Program-made: the position numbers and the translations under genes | From: Paragonimus westermani | Taxonomy: Eukaryota; Platyhelminthes; Trematoda; Plagiorchiida; Troglotrematidae | Assembly (NCBI GenBank): GCA_008508345.1 | Contig: QNGE01003694.1 | Span: 1 to 64,000, forward strand | Reading direction: 5' to 3' | Length of the DNA: 64,000 nt | Shown: positions 49,639-62,400 of the stretch, in pieces | Layout: every line of letters begins with the position of its first letter | Position numbering within the stretch: the stretch's first letter is position 1 | The notes under the pieces: generated by a model | Database searches by the model: none | Seen by the model: only the letters and a program-made list of their open reading frames with translations | Told to the model about the DNA's origin: nothing

Positions 49639-51351
49639 AATTTCTTTCGCTTAGTCGCTGTTTGTGCCGACAACCTTTCCAGGTGTAGTTATGCTGCAAC
49701 CTTCCTTTTCACTGCCGCAGAACCGCCGATAACTTTCAACAAATTTGCCGACTGTTCTGTCGCTGAGGGAAACAACAAGATGCAAAGTCCCAGTCTCAGT
49801 TGAAGTCTGCCCACTCTGTCCACTCCCGTTGACATTCACCATGAATCCTCGGGAAAAATATGGGAAACTGGAGATGTATGAGCCACAAGTGTATTGCTGA
49901 AAGATGCTCGTGAACCCTAAATGTCTGCGCTAGAAAGATAACGATACAGGGAATTATGTACATTGCGTTTTTAGTATATTATTAATGAAGTCAAAAAGGG
50001 ATGGAACAGCTATCCGGACTTCACCAACACAGCAATTTTGACAACTCACCGCCAGCCCATCAACAGCGCTGCTCGGTATATTCGACCGAGTGACTGACTG
50101 GATACAAGACAAATTGTGTGGAAGAGTTCCAAAATGATTATGGGAAACCGAATTGCCGAGACAGTGACAAAAATAATGGTGTGACACAAAGACACGTCTC
50201 CGGTCTGATTTAATGAATAACATTCTTATAAGATCGACCTACACGGCTAATCAACCAGGCTTTGCGTTCTCATACGATGACATGTTTGATAAACCGAACG
50301 GAATCAACACCGGATTGCAATGCTGTAGCGAAGCGGTTTCTCAACTCGGAATTCTCATTAACTGCTCTCAAAATCTAGTGAACAGAAGAGAGCTAAGTGT
50401 TTCAGACTGTGATCTAGAAAAATATCAAATCCTCTCAGTGATGCTTAGATAATTCCCCCAGAGTTCGCTTTGGTCTGCGCACAATCAGAAAGCTTCCGTC
50501 ATTACGCAAAACTGCAGTTCGGTCCATTCTGTTCTACTGCTTTGAGGATTAGGTATATCAACTGCGGGACCATATCCAGAACTTTGGAAGACAAGAACAA
50601 CTTTAGGCTCGAATGACAGTGAATGTTTTAGACAGGCTTCATCACGACCAGTAAAAGTGGAACGAATAAAGCTATCTAGAAAGCGGAGGACTATCGCATA
50701 TTTTACTGATGCCCCAGCAATTCCCAAAGAAGAAGGCCTCGTTGAAGACACGGATATATTTATACAACTGAATCAAGACGCTCTCACCAGAATCCATTGT
50801 CTCCCCATAAGTAAAAAACAGGGCCCTGTAGCATTATGTACAATTTGTTTCAATCATTTCGGGAGTTCATAGAGGAATCCTCCTCTAAAACAAAACAAAA
50901 CAATAACCCGAACTCCACTAATGTGCGTCTGGTTAGCTTGCGACTCGCGATCACTCCAGAACTTTTCCACAGTAAGCCAAGCGTTCACTCCTTCTCTCCC
51001 CACCGACAACACGCCAACCCATGTTCCCATTATTGCTTTCCCTACATTCAGTCTTTGTTCCGTAATAAATAATCATAGTGTATTAGTAAGCTTAACATAA
51101 CCGATTGCATTGTTTCCAAAATTTCCGAACAGTATATGAAAATGATTGATGTCCATATAGTTTCGCATACAATGAGTATCGGTCTTTTCGCATTGATAAT
51201 CACAGCAATTCAGCATTGAATGAGTTAACTATCAAGCGGACACCTGTCACCGAGAAGAGAAAACCAACTGATAAGCATGTGTAGCAAAATATTCGAAAAA
51301 CGAATGGAGAAGAACGATCGGTGAAGGTCAACGAGTCGAGGATCACAAATA
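49639..51351. other. No recognised gene
   Basis: Minus-strand frames of 63 (49651-49842), 89 (49954-50223) and 88 residues (50485-50751) and plus-strand frames of 79, 71 and 78 residues. No motifs. The frame at 49651 lies upstream of the gag-like frame and may belong to the same element. Confidence 0.45.
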
Positions 51352-51598
51352 TTACTGATGAGTAGTCGGGGATTTGGTTTATTTTCAAGTTGACCATCAC
51401 ACATTTTGCCTTGCAGGTTTAATGAGTTCTGTGATCTCGACCTGTCTTGGAAGTCCTAATCGCGGGGTTATCGACTGGAGTTAACAGGCAGTAACTGTGT
51501 CTCCTCTCGAGACGATCGGGCAACCTGATCATTGCTCACAAGCGAGAGTGGTTGAGCGTTCAGATGTGATAATTCGGTCGTGCCTAATGTGTGGTCAA

Positions 51599-51609
51599 TG
51601 GCGCAGTGG
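51599..51609 (+). promoter_or_regulatory. Pol III A box of the SINE
   Basis: TGGCGCAGTGG fits the TRGYNNARNNGG A-box consensus. Correct spacing to the B box. Confidence 0.75.
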
Positions 51610-51643
51610 TTACCACGGTTGCCTCATGAATGAAATGTCCGGA

Positions 51644-51652
51644 GTTCAAATC
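51644..51652 (+). promoter_or_regulatory. Pol III B box of the SINE
   Basis: GTTCAAATC fits the GWTCRANNC B-box consensus exactly and lies 34 bases after the A box, as in tRNA genes. Confidence 0.75.
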
Positions 51653-51815
51653 CCGGCCGTGGCAAGGATATGCACTACTGACGAGCTCTAATGAGAGCGA
51701 AACTCGAGTTTAGTGCTTCTTTTTGAAAGAGGCCGGCTGGAAAGTCTATCTGAATGCGAAGGCTGCGATCAAATGTGAGTGATGGTCAACTTGAAAATCA
51801 CAAATATATTCACAT

Positions 51816-53904
51816 GCGTTACTGACAAGCCAATCATCACAACCGGCATACTGTACGAATTGTTTACTGAGAGAAAAATGTTAACCATTGAGCCGAATGA
51901 AGAAGAGTCGAGTCAGACAGACTTGACAAGTTATGCTGTGTTCAATTCGGGTTTACTCGCAGAGAATAGGTTCACCTCAACGGAGGAATCAAGAAAATGC
52001 CATTGAATGACGCGTGCGCAATTATGAGATTGCATCCATCTCTTCCGATAAAACAAAGAAATGCTGGCGTAATACTGTCGTCGTGTGCCGTTTTGGGGGT
52101 GTGTGAATAAACCTAATGTTCCAAGTTTTAACTGTAAGATAAGCTGAATTATGGCAGCCTACTCTCTAGATTTAAGTGTACTCGAAGAACAAGCCGAAGA
52201 CCATCTGGTAAAAATTGTAGTTGCGCGGCCTCCGATGACATACTGGATCGGGGAGGCGTGAATTTTCAGGTACAGTACAAAGTGAACGGCCGCAATAATG
52301 GTGTTGTAAGCTAAACCGAAATGATATAACCATGTTCATCATGGCTAGTGTTTCAGTGATTGCAGGATGTAAATTTCAAAGGTGCAGTTTGTGTAAGTGT
52401 ACATGCCATGGGCAAAATATCAAAAATCAAGAGAGTGTGTGATGACCCTGTACTATCGGGGTTCTTGTCAGTGGAAAATGAGATACACGTGAATAATAGA
52501 TTATGAACATCTCAGATGGATAATTTCCGAAACCAGATGGATAGTAAAATGTGTCCTCCAAGTATACAGTTTTTATTCACGGACTGCTCAGTCCGAGAAG
52601 TAAAACATATTCGAAATGTAATCGTATATCACAAAAACGGAAGGTACATTCTGTTTTCGGGGCATGTCTCCCTATTTCTAAAATGTAAACGTTAGAATTT
52701 GAAGCTCAGTGCTTGCTAAAACGTCAAGTCTACACACAGACGCCCTGCCACCTTAAAGGATCAACGAACGCAACAGTTGCTACTCCAGTGACAATCAGTT
52801 ACCCTCAACAGTTATTGAGAACGGTAATTGGACGAGTGTGGAAACGTACAAAATACAACATGAACATCGAAAAAAAGAATGACGTCTCATTCGACTTTGG
52901 GACGTCTGAGACTATTCGCACGGTCCAGAGCAAAGTTGACAGTCGTCTTTTCTCATATCCAAGTACGTATCTTGATATATGGACAAAAGTGTAAATCTCC
53001 TGACTATAGAAACGCCGACTGAACGCTTAAGAAAAAGGAAAACGGTTGATCGCACGCGGTTATTGAGCAGACAACGCAACACCTTTGAATCAGAGAGAAG
53101 AAAACAGACCGAACCCTAGAAAAGAACGTGAAATGTAATTGGAGTAGCAGTACATGATCATGGATTGCTAATTCGCCGCAGACACGTCATATATACGTGA
53201 CAAAATGAGTTATTCAGACAAGGGTTCAGACTCATATATTTACAGTTCACTGCATAGACCGACAAAACTGTGGAGGTCACGCGTATGACGATTAGCAGTG
53301 TATGGGTCGAAGTATCTGGCACTTGCCGGTTGGTATGCGTTCAATCTAAATGACTTGCACTAATGACTAGATGGAAAGACAGTCTGAACACATCAGAAGT
53401 GGTGTCCTACAGTTCAATTTCCTGGGAGATGGTGGAAATATTCTTCAAAACACCTGAATAACTACTTCGATTTAAGCTGTGTATCGTTGTTGACGATTGT
53501 CTGATCTGTTGTCGTTAGGAAATCTAACCGCATGGTGAACCCAAGTAGTCAAGTGAATCTATTCCATATTATGTCAGGTCATTCATATTTCATCACATTG
53601 CTCCCGTTAATCTCCAATCCTACACCGTTTGTAACTGATTTACCTGTCTTGTACTTACCCATATTTGAGGAGAGAGTTATCCGCCACAGAACAACATAGA
53701 GATCGATGGAAAGTTCGCGAGAATGCATCGAGTTGTATATTTCCTTTAACACGACCATATATCACGGCAATCACAATAAAACTCACCGCGTTGTCCTGAA
53801 TAAAGTACGAGTGATTGGAACAGCTGAACCAAAATATAGGCGGACAAATAACCCGTCTGAAAAAACCGTTGTGGATATTCAGGTATAACCTGTATCAACT
53901 TGAA
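51816..53904. other. No recognised gene
   Basis: A 93-residue plus-strand frame (52713-52994) and a 60-residue one (53706-53888) have no motif. Nothing else was seen. Confidence 0.45.
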
Positions 53905-54050
53905 AAAAATGAACACTGGAATTTCAGTATACCACAATTTGTTTCGTAGGTACAAATTTAAGTGCTTGTTTTTCTACATAAATCCAGTTGAGTTTTTTTA
54001 ACGCAGTTGCGCGGACATTCACTCAGACACGTTTACTCCCAACTGATTAT
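53905..54050 (+). repeat. About 145-bp dispersed repeat, copy 1
   Basis: TTTTTCTACATAA, then CACAGACATTC-like, CGTGTTTACTCCCAA and TGATTATTGAC stretches match 59347-59488 in the same order and orientation. No known family. Confidence 0.7.
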
Positions 54051-54929
54051 TGACGTGCACATATATAATGTTGTTGTATACAGGAGTGGTGCTAGTTATT
54101 AGAGTCTAGGCGTGACTCAGTACGTAGAAAGCTACACCACGGATTTTTGTGCCGAGATTGTTTCTGGTTGTTCCCGATCACCCAAATGTTTTGGGTGGTG
54201 AAGTGAATTATATTGTTTTCGATCACCCTATTCCTACAGTTTTCACCACGCAAGACTTGATTGACAGCAGACGGCTTGTTTATGTTGACAGTTGAATACA
54301 CTCGAGCTACCTTCTATGTGAGAGCACCCCTGCCCAGTTGTGATGCAGAAAGCATAATGACGTCTCATTGCGCTGATAACTGTACGAATGAGTATGAATG
54401 GTGTGCGTATAAATGGAATATAATTCCTGTCTTCTAATATAAAATGACTCACTTACACATCATGATCTTCTTTAGTGGATTGGTCAGCACACAATGGGTT
54501 CGTTTGGATGACGTAGGATAGGCCACTACACACGTGACACAAGATTGCAAAACGTTGATGGCTCTTGGGTCGGTCGATACGAAGAGCTAGTATAAACTGA
54601 TTATGGAGAGGAAGGTTTTTTGAATGGATGACGTTAGCTAAACCGTATATACGAAACATATTAAGGTTGGTTGTAAAATATTACCAGGGGCTTAGGCAAT
54701 ATAGTACTTCCTCAGCAGATTCAATGTGCGTTAAAATCACGAAGTGTCGTAAATGGATAAAAACGGACCAAATTCTCGATACCCTTCTGACTTACTGTTG
54801 TCTGCCAAATCATTCGGACAGTGTACATATCGTCCTCGAATCAATTTTCCCTGCCTTAAACTAATTCGCAGGTAGTGAAGCGAATGCCCTCTGCAACGAC
54901 AGATGGAGAATGAGTGGCTCAAGCTCACC
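54051..54929. other. No recognised gene
   Basis: Minus-strand frames of 60-70 residues. The frame 54737-54928 lies just downstream of the gypsy integrase remnant in the same direction and may be its continuation, but without motifs. Confidence 0.4.
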
Positions 54930-55590
54930 CCATTAGGTCGAGTCGGACTTCACGGTTATCGTGCGACAGAATCATCGGTGCAGCTGTGCTATGCTGTCAC
55001 CTTATTGCGTGAGCACCCAGGTAACTGGTCAAATTTGCGAAAAAGGGGTGACTGAAACCATGTGACTCGACCGGTGGTGATTGTAGATGGCACACCGGAA
55101 TTAGCGGTCTAGGTGTCCGAAAAGGCTTCGGCAACATTTTCTGCTGTATCATCAGTAACGTGTACAGCCGAACTTCAATGGGTGAAGAGGTCGGCTGCAT
55201 TCAGTATATTACTGCAAACGTTTGAGGGTGGTAGTTGGTCAACATTGCCAAGGTGAACGTGGATGTCAGATTGGTAAGATGTGGCAAGTGTGGCAACTGC
55301 AAGCTTGTACATTTTATTCTCCACACACTGGATGTATTGTTGTAAATGGTGGCGGACGTTTTTGTTCAAACATGGACGAGCGAATCGTTGCACGGTCAAC
55401 ACTTGTGTGTTTTGTTTACCAAGGTGAGATGAAATTGGAAATGATGAGAAACAGTGCGTCCGTAATAACAGGGGGAAAACGTTGCAAGCCAGTTGAATGT
55501 TTGACGGCGCTGTGTAATCAGCGGTTACTTGATTGTTATTCAGAATTGAGCTTGATAACTTTTGTGATACACGAATCGGAAGACTTCCAA
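54930..55590 (-). mobile_element. Ty3/gypsy integrase remnant
   Basis: From 55400 down, the minus strand reads TVQRFARPCLNKNVRHHLQQ, then the CVENKMYKLAVATL zinc-binding end, then IHVHLGNVDQLPPSNV near 55230 (gypsy: HVHLDIVGPLPPS) and ILNAADLFTH. After a frameshift near 55175 it reads NVAEAFSDT, then GVPSTITTGRVTWFQSPLF near 55050 (gypsy: GVPxTITTDRGxxFxSxLF). Both aspartates of the DDE active site that can be placed are Gly here, so it cannot be active. It probably belongs to the same family as the gag-like remnant at 49 kb, though not necessarily the same copy. Confidence 0.8.
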
Positions 55591-58554
55591 AATTAGATGT
55601 CAGTTTGAACTAAAGAGTAGAATTGGCTAGCCCGCAGCCATGAAATGCCTGGTGCATGTGATAGAGTAGATTGTCGAGTGTGTTATTACTTTCGAAAGCT
55701 ACTATGATAATATCCAGGACATATCACGAACTTCATGATTACAGTGAGGCAAAATTATACGGACACGAAAGCGTTATGAAATTACTGCCTCAGGGAATAC
55801 TGGAACTACGAATTTTCGAATATATATTTGCGGAGCATACAATTTGAGCCCATAATATGCCCTTGCTTCGAGATGTGCGTTAGCCCGCATATGAACCGGC
55901 GTAAGAAAAATATTTCCTTACGCCAGGAACTCGAAAGTTTTGAACACAGAACTTTATACGCACATCCCCACGGATGTCACCAAAATGTTCAGCACAATGG
56001 TTAGGATAGCAAGACTTCCCAATCACTTCATTCTATACTCCGCCGAAGCAGCTGATGATCGAAGCAATGAAACCCTATCAACCAATGGTAGATATGTCTG
56101 GCTTTTGGATTAAAAGTTGGTGACATACCGAGAACTGCCGACTTCATTGGGTATCTCGAACGTTTTCCATTCCACTTTTGACACAATCATTTGTAGTGAT
56201 TTCGATCTTGTGAAGTTGAATTAGTGTAACTATGAGCTTTAGCAATTGGGCAGCACAGAACTTATTAAGTGATTCCGATCACTGCTGGCTGAACAGAGGT
56301 AAAACAAACAAGACGGTACGTTGCACGCCATAAAAAGCGGAAGTGCAATTAAACGACCTGACATTGTAGTTGTTTTAACCTGCAACTTTTTTTAGATTGT
56401 CCATAATTTCAAAGTACCTTCCCGGTGTATTACGCGTGTATTTACGACACAACTTCGCACATTGTCAGCTGAAACAAATAAATTTGAGAGGGGAAATTGT
56501 ATCTTAAGCTCACTACGTTTTCACCGGTTACTCAAAGCCGTATGACGTAGACCTTAACCAAAATTGTGATCCCACTACACAGAAACCCGTGGTGTACCCA
56601 CAATTCAAAAGTTCAAACCAAGTTTGCTCTGCATGCACGCGTTCTGTTGGACACGAGAATGTTGGAAATCATTCATTACATACATGTATCCACTAAACTG
56701 TTAACAGTGTATTTGATGCAACCTTGAGAGAACGTCACCTGCCTATCCAGTCACTGACCAGTTCCCCGTAGCCACACCTACACCGGATAGGCTCCGTGTC
56801 TAGCCACTATTTCACTCAGAGTACCCGTAGGTCGTAGGAGGGCTGAAAACAGATTTCCAACTTAACAATTCATCTTTTTGTTAAGGATACACGCGGCGTC
56901 TTGCTTTAACAAGTATAATGCGGACTGAGTGTTAATGAGAGCAACTGCACTGTCCAACGAAGACACCAACGCGAGACTGATCAGTTCATCTAGCTCGCGT
57001 GACACTCGTAGATGTCACGCCTATCCGTATTTGCCATTCACTTGATGAAACCAACGAGCTCCGCGTACTACCCAAAACGATTTCCGAAATCTAAGCTTCA
57101 GTTAGATAAGGATGCTGCATTTTTGGAACCCAACCTTCCGCCCAACAATGAGAGAGTCAACTACAGTCAAGTTCCCTTCATTCCTAAAATATGGTATGCT
57201 GTTTCTCTCAAGTGTTCCTGTTATCCTTGTTACCGATTGCCCAGAATCGAATTGTTCTAGCAAATGAATCTGTGCGCGACTTCGCACAATGAGCCTATGA
57301 CCGAATGATATAATTGTCTTTGTCTCAACGATATCAAATAAAGCTAAGGAGATTCTAGCACGTCTTCATTTTAAGTCTCAGACAAAGGTACAAATTAGAC
57401 TGGATTTGCCCTTGGTTTGAAATGGCTGTGATGCTATCAAAGCGAAGGCTTAGGAAGTGTATGTCTATCCTATTTCGCTGTCAACCTATACAGGATTTGT
57501 GATTTTTCAACTAACTCATTTGTGTCCCAATCAGATTTCCAAACTATGTCCACCTCGCCTATTTGCCTAAATGTCACTGATGCTGACAGATGGGGGAAGT
57601 ACGAGTGAAAAAACACTGAAATCTTCAGAACCGATCGCGTCAGTTAGGCGTATCTCTACGGAGATTACAAGTATCAAGTAAAACCTTCGATCTTGAACAG
57701 TTTCCACTACCGGCCTAGGTACTGGTCACTTTCAAACCGTACCTACCTTCCAGAATCAATCCCCGTTGCAACAATCTGATATCTAAGAAGTGCCTACTCA
57801 ATATGTATATAACTTAATAGAAGACAGTTGATCATCCGTTCAACAATCCTGTTCCATAACCCGCCGCACTCCACTGCGTTTATTGGCCCGCGTTCGGTCA
57901 GTCTTGAATACCACCACGTTTACCACTGTATTGCCAAACCTGAACTGACCTATGTTTTGGAAGAGAAGCAACAGACCGACATATCGATCGATGACTGGTT
58001 TTTCCAAAAGCATCAAGGAAGGCTTTCTCCTTAACACGACGATATATTCCGGGTTTCTCATCTAGAACTCAACGTCCTTCCCTACGTAATGTCTGCGTTT
58101 TTCCACTCAGTGCACACTACTAATCAAACATTATTAGGTTCGGCTGGGTGAAATTGATTTCTCTCACTTGTGAAATTAATGGGCTTACTTAATAATAATC
58201 TGTCTTCAGGGAAAATCTAGGTACATGGCATACCAAGCGAATCGCCGATCAATGTAGATACAAGAAGAAAATAACATCCCGGATGTTGCATATGCTTCGA
58301 AATGACAAAATCGACAGCGGTTTTTGTTCGGTACGACATATCCTGTAAAACATGGGGTCAGTTTCCGGCAGAGCGTTCATATCTGATTTCGTGTGCACCT
58401 ACTCAAACGAAAACCATGGAGGCGGATAGTACAACGGTAATTAATCGGGCAAACCAGTACACGAGTTATGCGTCTCAACCAGCCTACGAGCAAAACACTC
58501 GTTTGCACACAACACTGATCTGAGGATGTTCCGGTCGTGTGGGACGCCAAATCT
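55591..58554. other. Mostly unrecognised; possible gypsy RNase H tail
   Basis: At 57102-57287 the minus strand reads RITGTLERNSIPYFRNEGN and LTVVDSLIVGRK, which weakly resembles the end of gypsy RNase H (RPGxxNVVADALSR). It lies upstream of, and in the same direction as, the integrase at 55 kb. The frames at 57828-58061 on both strands and 58302-58523 have no motif. Confidence 0.3.
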
Positions 58555-58900
58555 CAGTTCTCATGTAGCGAAAGCCATTCCAAGAGATGCTGCTCTCCAG
58601 TGATCCTTCTGGTATCGCTCCTGTATCTGTTTCGCAGCCATTTCAACCCATGATGCTGCCCCGCTACTGAATATTGATGGTGTGAGTGGAATTGTGTGAC
58701 CGTCTGTCCTCATTACATTCCTATCCCGCATAGATTGCTCTAGTCGTAACAAAAGCCGTTCAGTGTCTCTCCTTTCTCTGGACACTCCGCGTGCCAGCCT
58801 CGGTGCTGTTGACACATGGTGTGCATTCTCTCCTGATCGGATTTTCGTTCCATACACAACGCTTGCCTCCCTGCACTCGATGTTGACTTTTTTCATTATT
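58555..58900 (-). CDS. Candidate exon, copy 1 of a repeated domain (unrecognised)
   Basis: A 111-residue minus-strand frame. Its C-terminal 35 residues carry FSSGAASWVEMAAKQIQERY and then QKDHWRAAS. The same pattern recurs at 58952-59175. Upstream in this frame is an Arg/Glu-rich part (SRERRDTERLLLRLEQSMRD) that looks helical. No family was recognised. Conservation of residues over DNA between the copies suggests translated sequence. The frame has no obvious start, so exon borders are unknown. Confidence 0.35.
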
Positions 58901-58951
58901 TATCAGATGCTCTGGGTCACCACGTCCGAATGCTACACACGTTCTTCGGCT

Positions 58952-59175
58952 TCATACATACTTCTGAGGACGGGGACGTTCAGATTTCTCTAGAGGACTT
59001 CGAATACATGGTGGAATCAATCTGATTGAGGACAGACAGGGCAAAGCTGGTGACCCTGCAGACGCTGCTCTAAAATAATCTTTACCGTACCTCTCCTGTG
59101 TTTGTCCCACTGCCATTTCGATCCATGCTGTCACCTCGCTACTGAATAGTGGTGGTATGAGTAGTATAGTGCTAA
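58952..59175 (-). CDS. Candidate exon, copy 2 of a repeated domain (unrecognised)
   Basis: The minus-strand frame contains LFSSEVTAWIEMAVGQTQER and then YGKDYFRAAS, aligned without gaps to copy 1 over about 32 residues with roughly two thirds identical. A possible acceptor (GCCGTTAG) precedes it near 59180. After the shared part it continues as GSPALPCLSSIRLIPPC to a stop at 58952, different from copy 1. It may be tandem duplicated exons of one minus-strand gene or two copies of an unknown element. Confidence 0.35.
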
Positions 59176-59346
59176 CGGCCGATAATTCGCTTTCTACCCG
59201 GTTATTGATAAACGGACTGAGAATAACACAGTGTTATGAACAAATTCTGATACTCTAATTTTCAACCACCCTGAGTGAACTTTCTCAGAAGTTTCGCAAT
59301 CGAAACCAAATTAAACATTCTCCCCTTTTTGGACCAAAGTGAACTA

Positions 59347-59488
59347 ATGCTCTTCGGAATTCAACATACCAAGATTTTCTCCGTACGCAAAAATTCAAGT
59401 GTGTTTTTCTACATAACTCGAGTTAATTTTATTCACGCAATTGCACAGACATTCCTTCAAACGTGTTTACTCCCAAATGATTATTGAC
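59347..59488 (+). repeat. About 145-bp dispersed repeat, copy 2
   Basis: Partner of 53905-54050, same strand. A plus-strand frame (59275-59487) crosses it but the other copy has no matching frame, so it is probably non-coding. Confidence 0.7.
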
Positions 59489-62400
59489 CCAAATATTCTG
59501 ACTTTAGATAGTTCCGGCTGTTATTGATTTGTAACACGGATTGTTCAAAATATTGTCATAAAAATTCAAACGTTGCAATCAACTTTGTGTCTATGGGCTA
59601 TGGAAAACCACAGGTCTTGGTGGTTCACAGCCGCTTACTTTAGGAGTGGGTCATTGTATCGAGGAGCTAATGCCAGGTAGCAATTGTGTTCGCAACTGTG
59701 ATCCTATCAGGTACTCGGCCAACGAAGCTACAGAGGTTAGGTGATATCGTGTGATTTACCAGTCTGAATACTTTTTTACTCTTAGCTTAGCAGCCAACTG
59801 TGCCCAGTCAAGCCACACGTTTGCCGGGACTCTGGAAGCTTTATTACTGACAAAATTAACAGCTGAATACACCTATCGTTTGATGATTGATTTCTTGCTG
59901 GTTCTGCAGAGGCAAACATATATCTGAAAAATGGCGAATACCTGTGTGAACGGGAAACGTCTGCTAATCAAATTGTATACCAGCAGAAAGTGCTGCATTA
60001 AATGTGCGCCTCTTCAAGCTAAGACTATCTTCGTTTCCGCGAGCAGCAACAGAAAACTGATGCTGCTGCAAATGGTTCGAATGCATATTTGAAAACATCT
60101 TTTTCGTAACCGGATAACTTTACCCACTATACGTGCTGTTGCCGACCAAAAGCGAAGTGTGCGGTGGAAGCCAAGATAATGCTGCCTGCAAGTGAAGATC
60201 ACAAGACGACCGGTACATTCTTTTCACCTCGTTCATTAACCTTCAAAAAACAGTGCGACCGGAACTAGTTCAACTTGATGTGGGATTCACTCACAACTGG
60301 ATACATGTCAGTCACTGCCACAGGATGGCCAGTCGGAACATCGTTTGACAAAGTTCACTTCCAGTCACACTACTTACGTTTAATGAGCTTGCTGATGTTA
60401 GTGAAATTCGTACACTTTCTCTGGCTGGATCACACTAAGCAAAGAAATATCGTGTGTTCTTGTCGCCTTTTCGAAACCACGGTTGGAAGGGAAACCAGTT
60501 GATTACGTGAGTGTACGAACAGTGACTATCCGCTGTTCTCGAAAAATGATGGCTCACAGCGAACCTTCGATCCGAAGTCTCACTGAGATGTATACTAGTG
60601 ACTGCCGTAACCAAATGTGCACGTTAGCATATAACAAATACTACCCAACACTTGCTAATATCTGTAAACTCATTAGAAAAAACACGGTCGATTCGATCAT
60701 GAAATGCATATATATCAAGCGAGCATGTGCATGGCAATCCACCACAATATTACAGGTTTCAATGTACCCAGTGACTAAAATTGAGGTAGTTGGGGTTTCT
60801 GGAGTTCAGCTGGTAAATCTGATGTAGTTAGCAAGCCGTTTACAAACAGTAATGAAAATACTCTGAAACCGGTCGCCCTGAGTCCTCTGATATGCAGATG
60901 GCGGTTGTAAGTATGTGATTTATTTGATGAAAATTGTGTGCGGTACCTTGTTTGAGTTTATGAAATGCTGCTAGAGTGCTGCTAAACTTAGGTTATATAA
61001 ATCTTCGAAAAAAATTTGAAAGTCCTGGCACTTCGTCACGATCTCCGGGAGAGATATAAACGAATATACACAGGATTTTCAGGAAGCTTGCACGGTGTCA
61101 GAAAATAACTAACTGCGCCATGAGCTCCTTCTCCATATTCAGCAACCTATATGGTAAGAAAGCAGCTAGGATAAAATGGTCGCTATCCAAGTGAATAGAC
61201 GTTGAGGTTTATCTGGCCGCACATCTAGTAATTTTTTGACCAGTCCAAGATTAGTTGGTAGCTGCACGTTGAACACGCTAACTGGTGACAGTGTTCTACA
61301 CCAGTGACAGTCCTGGGTCGGATTAAAATATCCAAGCAACCACCTCTCTGGCCCCTCCACAACGCCTGCCAAATGCTTGCGTTAAACATTTTCAGGTCAA
61401 TTTTACCAACTACAGGTTTACGGTGACTTCTTGTAGTCATATGGAAAGGTTCGGTAAGACATCAATCATGTGACAATTCAACAAATGAGTCTTCATAACA
61501 ACTGTTTCTTATAGTGCTCATAGCATTCGGGGCATTATGGGTATCCAAGGTAATTACTACGTTTGCCCGAAAATATGTTTGCACATTCGTCATAACTGAA
61601 CACCAGTGCTTAACACTTCGAACTATATTTCATTCCACCAAGTTAAATTTTATGAAGGTCGCTGTATCAAGAGATGAAGAACCAATTAGTATGGTTGTCG
61701 TCTTTATTTTCATAAGTGGTCTACTTCGACAACTTGTTCAAAGAGAGCGTGCTGAATAGCCCAGTTGCGAGTAGTTTTTTACTACCCATTCTGTGGTTAC
61801 AACCACGGAACTCATATCTGGTATACAGCAGAATGCCTAACAGCAGAATGCTCGTGATAAAAGGTTTCTGTAACCCAGCCTACCAATATTGGCTAGCCAG
61901 GTGATAAGGCACCGCAGAATGAAAACCTCATTCTTATCTGAAAAGATGCGAGTATTACGAACTGTGATAAGAGAAAAATTTGGAAATGTAGGGTAAGCTG
62001 AATTTTTTCAGAGATGCATGACTCACTGCTTTGCATATGCGACAAGAAAGCGGAACAAAGATTTAACTAGGGAATTCGAAGTAAAAATGCCACCAGCACA
62101 GGTTTTACCAACAATGTTAACAAGGAATATGGGACGGCAGGCAGCTAGGAACCAATTTTCTGTGAATGCCAGCTGGCCGTTTACTGAATGGTTGGAGTAT
62201 GCGGTTTATGCATTGGAAACTCCCTAAACTGCCTATAGCAAACGCGCTCAAAATGTTTTTTCCCAGGTGTAAATAAAGCTTTGTCTGGCCGACCAGTTTG
62301 ACGCTACCAACAAATCTCACTGATCTATCGACTGCAAAGTTACATAGTTATGTCACTCCAACGTGAGATCATGCACCCATACCACATTGTGGTACAGCTG

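Larger units (their letters stand above)
51352..51815 (+). mobile_element. tRNA-derived SINE, best copy, with an inverted tail at its 5' end
   Basis: The body 51413-51815 has the family leader, the tRNA-like part, the GGCCGTGGCAAGG and CTCGAG stretches and the tail CAAATGTGAGTGATGGTCAACTTGAAAAT-type end. Directly before the leader, 51352-51412 is the reverse complement of the same tail, so the ends are inverted repeats of about 35 bases. The A box TGGCGCAGTGG and B box GTTCAAATC match polymerase III consensus exactly. Confidence 0.85.

Noticed and set aside
51360..51385. CTGATGAG in the SINE inverted tail as a hammerhead
   Set aside because: No GAAA follows at a usable distance and no stems form.
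56049..56075. CTGATGA ... GAAAC as a hammerhead
   Set aside because: The stretch between the two boxes cannot pair as stem II.
57102..57287. Firm call of a gypsy RNase H domain
   Set aside because: Only the NxxVVxDxL pattern fits; RT motifs were not found upstream on the same strand.
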